28,738 nt of DNA from Paulinella micropora (Eukaryota; Cercozoa; Imbricatea; Euglyphida): positions 185,562 to 214,299 of the forward strand of contig BJOX01000367.1 of the NCBI GenBank assembly GCA_009731375.1, read 5' to 3'. Numbering within the stretch: the stretch's first letter is position 1; the number at the start of each line of letters is the position of its first letter. Positions 9,526 to 16,201 of the stretch are shown here, piece by piece. Under the pieces are notes generated by a model, which saw only the letters and a program-made list of their open reading frames with translations, had not been told where the DNA came from and ran no database searches. Position numbers and translations under genes: made by a program.

Positions 9526-11290
9526 ATGGCAGAGGCTTTTCGTGAGCTCAGCTGCTGTTTCAGTGTTTCAAGTCCGGCCGCAGTACCAGGACCCGGACCA
9601 GGACCAGGACCCAGGCCCGCTGGAGGCACGCGGGCTTGGGGACCCGCCCGACCTAGACAGCCTCCTCTCGGAGTCCCTAGCCGTGGCCCCGGCCCCGGAG
9701 CGCGTGTCCCGGGAGCAGGTGTTGCACCTGTTGGGGGGGCGGCAGTACGCCCTATTGCTTCTGCCGGTCCTGTGGCCATGTGTGCGACGGCCCCGGGGCC
9801 TGCCTACGCTGCTGCGGCCATTGCTTGTGGCTGGCGGGGGAAGCCATTCATGCGGAGGAGCGCCCCGCGCGCGGCCACCTGACTGCCTGCGACGAAGCCC
9901 GGCTCCCGGCCTGCTACAGCTTCCGCCTGGAAGATGCCTGGCTGCGCTGGGCCGATTCGGAGGTACTACGGAAGATACTCGGGCGCGCGCTCCAAGGAGT
10001 GGAGGGCGGGGGCTCCTCCGGCCAGGCACCGGCGGTGGACGAAGCGCAGGACGGCGCGCGGGACAGCTCCTTGGCCCAAGACCTGCTCCGGCTGCTGCGG
10101 ACCTACTTTGGTCACACGACGGACGCGGCGGCTTCCTTCTGCCAGGTGGTGTACAATGACGGGCACTCGATCGATTGTAACGACGGTATCTGGTCGACGA
10201 GGTGGCGAGAACCCTGGGGGATGAGAACGTCGAGTGCCTTAGGACACCACTGGACGTGGAACAAGTGCTGGCTCGCACGGGCCCGGCCATGCTCAAGCTG
10301 CCCGCCTTTTTCTATCCACTCTCGCTGCAGGGGACACGGTAGGTGGTGGTAGAAAAGCGGCTCAGTGTTAAGGCGGGACAGCCGGTGCCGAACCCTCTGG
10401 GGGAGGTCAAGGGGGCGGGCTTCGTCCCCTTGCTGCTGGCGGCCGCGCGCGAGCCGATCGATAGCGCCACTTCGCTGCGGGTGAGATTTCGGGAGCCGGA
10501 CGGCCAGGAGGTGCACACGCTCGCCAGCCAGGCCGGGCAGCCTGGCACGTTCGCTTTTACCCACCCGCGCATAGACTCTCCGGGTACTTCGTAGCACTAC
10601 CTCTCGCTGTTGCGCTCGACTGTCGCGGGGTACGACCACCAGGCCGAGCTGGACCGCAACGTGAGGAAGGCCGAGGGGTGGGCGCAGTGGAGCAAGCCGT
10701 CGTCGGCACCCTTGACCCCGGCCCAACAGGTGTTTGTGCAACTGTGGTACGTGCAACTTATGCAACGGGTGCGAGAAAAAGCCCGGGCGGGGCCCCCGCA
10801 GGCCCAGAGCAGAAGGGAACAGCCTGGCGAAACAGGCGAGGGACGGGAGGCAGAGAGTACCTTCGAGCCCATACTCATACTCGCTCCTCTGAACGCGGCG
10901 CACGTGGTCGAGCCGTCGGTAGCTCTGAGCGAGTCACAGGCTGGTAGTCGGGTCCCTGAGCCTGACGCGGCCGCCGCCGCGGACTTTCTCTCAGTGTCTG
11001 GGTCGCCGCCCGTGCCAGAGCTCCTGACGTCGGCAGTCCGGGAGACGCTGCAGGTGGAGGCCGACGCGCGTGTATTCAAAGTACCAGTCACGGCGTACAA
11101 CAGGTTTTGCGAGATCTTGGCCCAAGCCCGGCGGGAGCTGGGGGATACCGTCATGGACCCGCAGAGCGTCCGGCTGTCCATGGAGGGTGCCTCGCCAGGC
11201 GAGGCGGAAATCTTGTTTTACGCCGCGGGGCTAGTGCCCCTAAAGGCGGGTACAAGGGGTACAAGGGGCGCCGAAGCCTGTTCCCGAGGG
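9526..11290 (+). pseudogene. Unrecognised multi-frame gene with Cys cluster, N-terminal part
   Basis: No known family is recognised. Coding character passes through several frames. An ATG at 9526 opens a Pro/Gly-rich frame. Another frame carries DPPDLDSLLSESLAVAPAPE and reaches about 9745. There a shift leads to a dense Cys/His cluster (YCFCRSCGHVCDG, then CLRCCGHCLWLAGEA, about 9752-9845), probably a zinc-binding fold. A helical region follows (LEDAWLRWADSEVLRKILGR, about 9930-9990). After another shift near 10190, the frame continues to about 11250, interrupted by two in-frame TAG codons (10337-10339 and 10592-10594) with coding-like sequence on both sides. At the GGG near 11250 a 1-base shift joins it to the CxxC-repeat region, so both parts are probably one gene. 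The damage suggests a pseudogene or heavy assembly error. Confidence 0.5.
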
Positions 11291-12359
11291 CAAGGCCAGC
11301 GTCACTCTGCCGTGGATCTGTGTCAGCTGTGACGCGGCGCGGGAGCCCTCCCGCAGCACCACCTTTGTGTGCCACAGCTGCGCGCGGAAGCTGCCGCTGC
11401 CGGGTGGCGGGCAGCCAGCCCCCGCGGGGGCGGCCGAGGAGCGCTCGGCCTCGCGCAGCACCACCTTTGTGTGCGACAGCTGCATGCGGCAGAGGCAGCC
11501 ACCGGGTAGCGGGCACTCTGCCACGGGCGCGCCCGAGGAGCGCTTGGTCTCGCGCAGCACCACCTTTGTGTGCGACAGCTGCATGCGGCAGGTGCCACTG
11601 CCGCATGGAGGGCGGCCCGCTCCCGCGGGGGCGGCCCAGGAGCTCTCGGTCTCGCACAGCACCACCTTTGTGTGTAACAGCTGCGCGCGGAAACTGCCGC
11701 TGCCGGGTGGCGGGCAGTCTGCCACGGGCGCGCTCGAGGAGCGCTGGGTCTCGCGCAGCACCACCTTTGTGTGCGACAGCTGCATGCGGCAGAGGCAGCC
11801 GACGCAGGCCGGCCCCGACGAGCAGCCGTCTGTCTGCACCGCCTGCGTTCTGGTGCAGCAGCCGCAGGCCGAGTGCAGCCAGTCGTGGACTGTCTGCACA
11901 GCGTGCGAGCACATGCAGCAGCAGCAGCCGCAGGCGGAGCCCAGCCAGCCCTCCTCTGTCTGCACAGTGTGCCGGCACGTGCAGCAGCAGCAGCAGGCGC
12001 AGGCGGAGCCCAGCCAGCCCTCCTCTGTCTGCACAGCGTGCTGGCACGTGCAGCAGCAGCAGCAGGCGCAGGCTCAGCCCGTGCGTGGGCCGCCCCCCGC
12101 CCATCCCACAGGCGGCGCGGTGGCGGCACACCCGGATGTGGCGGTTCAGCGCCTAGCCTCTGCTTGGACGCCCCCCCCACAGATACCGCCGCGTACGTCC
12201 CCGGCCCGTCGGCGCCCCCTGCGTACGTCCCCCGCCCGTCGGCGCCCTCAGCGTACGTTTCGGCCCGTCGGCGCCCCCAGCGTACGTCCCCACCTTGTCG
12301 AATTACTACTCCTACTGGGCGCAGCAGCTAGCGTGCTAAAAACCGTGGCGTCTGTGTAG
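11290..12359 (+). CDS. CxxC zinc-knuckle tandem-repeat protein, likely C-terminal part of the preceding gene
   Basis: One continuous frame to the stop at 12357-12359 encodes about ten CxxC pairs. The first, ICVSC, is followed by five units of 33-34 residues, each with a STTFVC-x-SC core, starting at DNA positions 11355, 11457, 11556, 11658 and 11757. Four Gln-rich units with a VCTAC-type core follow (about 11830-12080). Next come basic RTSPARRRP repeats from 30-bp DNA units (12191-12300), and the protein ends in a hydrophobic tail (LVELLLLLGAAASVLKTV), which could be a tail anchor. The frame is open upstream to about 11260 without an ATG, so it is probably fused to the upstream segment by a frameshift. 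Paired CxxC could form rubredoxin-like knuckles or a metal store; this is inference. No database family comes to mind. Confidence 0.6.
12191..12309 (+). repeat. 30-bp GC-rich minisatellite inside the CxxC protein gene
   Basis: Units beginning GCGTACGT start at 12191, 12221, 12251 and 12280. The third unit is 29 bp, so the reading frame of the repeat changes from RTSPARRRP to an Ala/Pro/Val form after it. The repeat is confined to the C-terminal coding region. Confidence 0.8.
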
Positions 12360-12464
12360 GTGTGCGTGCGAAAGAGAGAGAGAGAGGGGGGGGGGGGGCG
12401 AGAGAGAGAGGCCCCGTACGGGCCCGGCCGGCGTGGGCAAGTACCTACCAACCTAAGGGTTTCT

Positions 12465-12470
12465 TTTATT
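12465..12470 (-). terminator. AATAAA poly(A) signal of the minus-strand membrane protein
   Basis: Minus-strand AATAAA lies 28 bases beyond the stop at 12498. The converging plus-strand gene ends at 12359, so the intergenic space is short. Stop-proximal AATAAA also occurs for the C2H2 gene of this island. Confidence 0.5.
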
Positions 12471-12497
12471 TAAAAACTGGTGCAGCACCTCGTGTAC

Positions 12498-13300
12498 TTA
12501 GTTCACTCGCCGCCCGGCGCGCTCCTGGCGCGTCCGACCGCGGCGGAGGGTGGTTGCCCCCTTCCGGCCGCCACAGCCACCGCACACCACGCACCGGAGC
12601 ACGCAAACGAACACTGCCAAGACCAGCAGCCGCACCAGGCTGTTGATCCCCCAGAAATACGCACCCCGGGCAGGTATGCACGTAGGTGCTTTCCGGTAAA
12701 AGATGCCCCAGTTCGGGACGGGGATGAAGCCCAGCGGTTTTCTGTCCTTCTTGCAAATGTCCGGAAAACAACCCCACTTCTGCCTGATACAGACTGCCAC
12801 CGCCCGCACCGTCTCTTGCAGCCCCTCCCAGAAGTCCTGGCCGAACTGTTTGAGGGCTGCCACGAAGCGCGCCAGCGCGTCCTGCTTGGCGGGCGAGGGC
12901 GGTTCCAGCGGCGTCACGCCAAGCCCGTTGAAGTACCGGGCCGGTCGCTGCGTGTCCACAAAGGCGTCGAGGACCTGTTCGAAGAGGCCCTGGTTCGCGA
13001 GCACCGCCCCCGCGGCGGCCGTGAGCTCGTTGGCGCGCACGCGCAGCTGGTCGAGCTTCCCCGTCTCTTGCCTCGCCCTGGCCAGCCGGTCCCTGGTCTC
13101 GTTGAGGGCCAGGCGGAGGCTGGCCTCGTCCTCGTCGAAGCCCCGCAGCGCCTGGGCGGCGGCCGCCAGGGCGCGCGCCACGGCGGCCGCGATGTCCTGG
13201 TACGCCTGCGCCCGGTCGCGCACTTGTGCTTGGTTCTGGGCCAGCGCCCGGATGATGCTGTCGCGCAGTGCGTCCTGCCGGTTCTGCCAGCTCTACGGAG
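12498..13300 (-). CDS. Membrane protein with helical N-terminal region and C-terminal TM
   Basis: The frame ends at 12498 and is open to about 13280. In sense order there are long Ala/Leu/Glu/Arg-rich helices of coiled-coil character (QDIAAAVARALAAAAQALRG, then RLARARQETGKLDQLRVR). A mixed domain follows (PARYFNGLGVTPLEPP, then FGQDFWEGLQETVRAVAVCI), then a Cys-containing segment (WGCFPDICKKD). A hydrophobic segment near the C terminus (SLVRLLVLAVFVCVLRCVV) comes next, followed by a basic tail. No ATG is visible; an in-frame TAG at about 13295 is probably overcome by a 1-base shift to a frame reading further upstream. The gene is divergent from the plus-strand membrane protein starting at 13429. 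The arrangement suggests a virion or membrane protein, but I do not recognise the family. Confidence 0.6.
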
Positions 13301-13428
13301 GCCGGCTGTTGCTCCGCGCCTACCTCCAGACACGCCAGCTCGCGCTGGTGCTGGCCGGCCGCCGCCGGCGGCTAACGACCGCCGGGGGGGCCGAGGAGGC
13401 CCAACCCGGCGCTCAGCGGCTGACGTCC

Positions 13429-14320
13429 ATGTCGTCGCGGATCCACTGCCTGCGGTGGGTAACGGGGCTGGCCGCCGCGCTCTACTTGGCGGCGTGGCTG
13501 CGGCTCTCCCTGCTGGCACTCCGCTTGCCCCCGGCGGCCCGGCCGTCGCGGTGGGGCTTTCGCGCTGGGCATCGTGGCTACCCTCGTGTCGACTGTCTGG
13601 GCTCACCTGGTGGCCGCGCAGGTGTTGCAGGCGTCTCGCGGCGCCGGCCCCCCCAAGGCGACACCCGGGCCCCCACCCACGGTGGACCAGGATTGTGTTC
13701 CCGGCGGCCGCTCCGGGCGGGTGCAGGCGTCGGAGAAAACGGAGCGGAAGGGGGACCAAGGCCCAGCACAGGCGGCCAGCGACGCGGGGCGTCATGTACC
13801 CCCCCTGACGGTGTTGTCCAGCGCTACTGCGCCGGCCAAAGCGGCCGGTCGGGAGCCGCGGCCAAAGTCAGAGCCTGGCTGTTCCTGTCGTCGGCCCGGC
13901 CAGCCCCCCTCCCACCCCCGCGCTGGACCGAGCCGCGGGCGCCGGGCTGTCCGCCAGCCCCCCGCCGGGCCCGTACGCCCGGGCCCCCGGGCCCCCGGGC
14001 CCGGCGTTCTCCGCAGCGCGCCTCGTACGGACTCGCAGAAGCTGCGGGCGCTAATCGAGTACTACGGCACCACCCCCCTGTCGGTCTTCCGCCAGCTCGT
14101 CCCCGTCCCTCCGCGGGACGAGGAGTCTCCCCCCTTGGGCTGGGCGCCGACCCGCATGCGCCCCCGGCTACGAACCCTATTCCAGGTGGACCACCTCTCC
14201 CGCTCGCCGCACAGCCACGCTGGGGAGGAAGAAGGGGCCGGCTCGCCTGTCCTGTCCATCGTCCGGAGTAGACCGAGCCCGCCAGCGCGGGCCGAGGAGC
14301 CGACGGCAAACCCTGCTTGA
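13429..14320 (+). CDS. Two-TM membrane protein with long Pro/Arg-rich tail (one frameshift)
   Basis: ATG at 13429 starts MSSRIHCLRWVTGLAAALYL, whose hydrophobic stretch is a likely first membrane segment. A 1-base shift near 13550 leads to the frame ending at 14320, which opens with GAFALGIVATLVSTVWAHLV, a second membrane segment. The rest is a disordered Pro/Gly/Arg-rich region of about 130 residues. A folded-looking end follows (LRALIEYYGTTPLSVFRQLV, then LGWAPTRMRPRLRTLFQVDH). The frame from 13574 to 14320 is continuous. It starts about 130 bp from the divergent membrane protein, so a shared promoter is plausible. Family unknown. Confidence 0.55.
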
Positions 14321-14389
14321 CGACGGGGAGCGGAGAAGGAAGCCTACTCTCCCCAGCTTCTTCGGCAGGGCGTCACTGGGGGCTACCCC

Positions 14390-14450
14390 CCCCCCCCCCC
14401 CCCCCCCCCCCCGGCGCGGGGGGGGGGGGGGGGGGGGGGGGGCGGCGGCC
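14390..14450. repeat. C-run/G-run palindrome before an assembly gap
   Basis: About 24 C, then GGCGCG, then about 28 G, then GGCGGCC, running into N at 14451. On the other side of the gap there are again 13 C. This could fold into a GC hairpin or quadruplex and probably caused the gap. Confidence 0.9.
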
Positions 14451-14673
14451 NNNNNNNNNNNNNNNNNNNNNNNNNNNNNNNNNNNNNNNNNNNNNNNNNN
14501 NNNNNNNNNNNNNNNNNNNNNNNNNNNNNNNNNNNNNNNNNNNNNNNNNNNNNNNNNNNNNNNNNNNNNNNNNNNNNNNNNNNNNNNNNNNNNNNNNNNN
14601 NNNNNNNNNNNNNNNNNNNNNNNNNNNNNNNNNNNNNNNNNNNNNNNNNNNNNNNNNNNNNNNNNNNNNNNNN
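14451..14673. other. Assembly gap (223 N)
   Basis: N run just upstream of the C2H2 zinc-finger gene. The promoter of that gene, and possibly additional N-terminal codons, are missing. Confidence 0.99.
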
Positions 14674-14688
14674 CCCCCCCCCCCCCTG

Positions 14689-15339
14689 ATGGATAACGTG
14701 GTCGCAGCGTCGGCCTCGACGGCCGCCTGGTGCGCCGTGTGTGATAAACGCTTTGCTAGTAAGTCGGTTCTGAAGCTCCATCAACTGATCCATGAGAACA
14801 AGCGCCCGTGGCGCTGCGGCCACTGGGGCAGAGCCTTTCGGCAAAAGGTGGCGTTGCAGAGTCACGAGCCCCTGCACACAGGGAAGGCCCCTTACCTCTG
14901 CGACCTGCCGGGCTGCTCGCGAGCCTGTAAGTCCCCCCAGGCGCTGAAGTCACACGTGGAGGCGGAACACAAGCTGTGCGCCGGCCGGCGGAGCCGGCGA
15001 GCCAAGCCCTTAGTGTGCCCGGACTGCCACAAGAGTTTCTGTTCCGCCGCTGCTTGCGAGAGGCACCGGCGGCACCCACGGGTGCAGTGCGGCCGGGGTC
15101 TCACCAAGGAAGTGTTGGTGACGGGCGCCTGCCACCTGCTCGCTGAGCTGCATTGCGGGGCCTGCAACAAATCGTTCTCTGGCCCCAGGACCCTCCACCT
15201 GCATTTCCGAGACGTGCACTGTATCTACTTGGCCCCGCAGCCCGGCACCCGCGCTAGTGGCCAGGTCCGCGCCCAGCCGCCCGAGAGATCGTCGTCGCCC
15301 CCGGCCGACCACGCTTGGTTTCCACGCTTGGTTTTTTGA
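14689..15339 (+). CDS. C2H2 zinc-finger protein
   Basis: ATG at 14689 begins MDNVVAASASTAAWCAVCDK and the frame is intact for 216 codons to TGA at 15337. Five fingers are seen. Finger 1 (CAVCDKRFASKSVLKLHQLIH) is canonical. Finger 2 (WRCGHWGRAFRQKVALQSHEPLH) lacks the second Cys, which is Trp. An HTGKAPY linker leads to finger 3 (LCDLPGCSRACKSPQALKSH...H). Finger 4 is CPDCHKSFCSAAACERHRRH and finger 5 CGACNKSFSGPRTLHLHFRDVH. A disordered Ser/Pro tail follows. The likely role is sequence-specific nucleic-acid binding, perhaps transcription control. This is one of the few island genes without a frameshift. The ATG follows a poly-C run at a gap edge, so the true start may be further upstream. 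Confidence 0.85.
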   Translation: MDNVVAASASTAAWCAVCDKRFASKSVLKLHQLIHENKRPWRCGHWGRAFRQKVALQSHEPLHTGKAPYLCDLPGCSRACKSPQALKSHVEAEHKLCAGRRSRRAKPLVCPDCHKSFCSAAACERHRRHPRVQCGRGLTKEVLVTGACHLLAELHCGACNKSFSGPRTLHLHFRDVHCIYLAPQPGTRASGQVRAQPPERSSSPPADHAWFPRLVF

Positions 15340-15344
15340 ATAAA
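15339..15344 (+). terminator. AATAAA poly(A) signal overlapping the C2H2 stop codon
   Basis: TGA at 15337-15339 and AATAAA at 15339-15344 share a base (TGAATAAA). Such a short 3' end suggests a compact, virus-like gene layout. Confidence 0.55.
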
Positions 15345-15835
15345 AACTGTGCCGGCGCTGTCCGACTTCGGGGGGAGGGAAGCCCCCGCCCCGGCCGGCC
15401 CCGGCCAGAGCCTGGCGCTCAGGAAAGATTAACATGTGCACGGGGCCGGGACCAGGCCGGTGTCCGGAGCGGCCAGGAGCCGGGCGCCCGGGGACGGGCG
15501 GGGCCGGCCGGGGGGAGGGAAGAGGCAGCCCTACCCTTGCGGCGGGGAGGGAGGTCGTGCGCGCGCGGCTTAGCGGGACCCCGGAAGGGGCAGGAAAAAC
15601 AGAATCTCAGAGCCAGAAAAGGAAGAAGGGAGCGCGGAAGCTCCCCCCCTCACTTTCCCTGTCCCCCGGCCCCCCCTCCCTCACTGTCCTCTTCTCTGCC
15701 CCCGCACTCTGGTGGTGCCCCTGTGGCAGGCCAGGGTGTAGCTGGCGGCCCTGTTACTACAAAGATCGCATATCCGACGCCGAACAGAAAGAGGGACGAC
15801 CACCAGGGGCATGCCGAGATTGCGGCCGCCCGCCC
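15345..15835. other. GC-rich intergenic region, no gene supported
   Basis: Plus-strand frames are open here (for example into the ORF ending at 16201), but their translations are Gly/Arg/Pro-rich low complexity without a recognisable domain. The promoter of the next gene probably lies within it. Confidence 0.5.
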
Positions 15836-16201
15836 ATGGCACCAGTGGTCCAAAAGGTTCTTTCCGATTGGATGGGTACTGAAATCGCAGACTCTCGGCT
15901 CAGGGCGAACGTGGCCGGCGTGAGCAAAGCCTTTTTTGAAGACACACGAGAACAGATGGAAGAATACGTCCTGATGAATTACCTGCATCTGCGCTGTTGG
16001 GATCGCTCTGCCGCCGCAAGGAGGGGGTCACTCTCCCTAAAAACGCTGCTGAAGGAATTCGAGACCCATCGTCGCGAGTATTTGGGCAAGCTGGCAGCAT
16101 GTGGCCACGGTAATCTGGAAAATTATGACACGACGTGGACGGCGGCGGTCCAGAGATTCAAGGCCCCACCCGCCAAAGAATCATGTTTAGCCCCTTGCTG
16201 A
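15836..16201 (+). CDS. Small helical protein, function unknown
   Basis: ATG at 15836 opens 121 codons to TGA at 16199. I chose this start because upstream codons of the same frame are low complexity. The product is predicted largely helical (MAPVVQKVLSDWMGTEIADS, then SKAFFEDTREQMEEYVLMNY) and ends in KAPPAKESCLAPC. No membrane segment, signal peptide or known motif is visible. It overlaps by 19 bases the ATG (16183) of the following solenoid gene, which suggests compact, same-strand organisation. The frame is intact. Confidence 0.6.
   Translation: MAPVVQKVLSDWMGTEIADSRLRANVAGVSKAFFEDTREQMEEYVLMNYLHLRCWDRSAAARRGSLSLKTLLKEFETHRREYLGKLAACGHGNLENYDTTWTAAVQRFKAPPAKESCLAPC

Noticed and set aside
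11151-12180. Minus-strand frames of 260-330 codons opposite the CxxC repeats
   Set aside because: Shadow frames of a GC-rich repeat. The plus frame has the regular CxxC pattern and third-position G/C bias.
15315-15923. Plus-strand 202-codon frame after the C2H2 gene
   Set aside because: Low-complexity Gly/Arg/Pro translation of GC-rich sequence, starting inside the C2H2 coding region in another frame. No domain.
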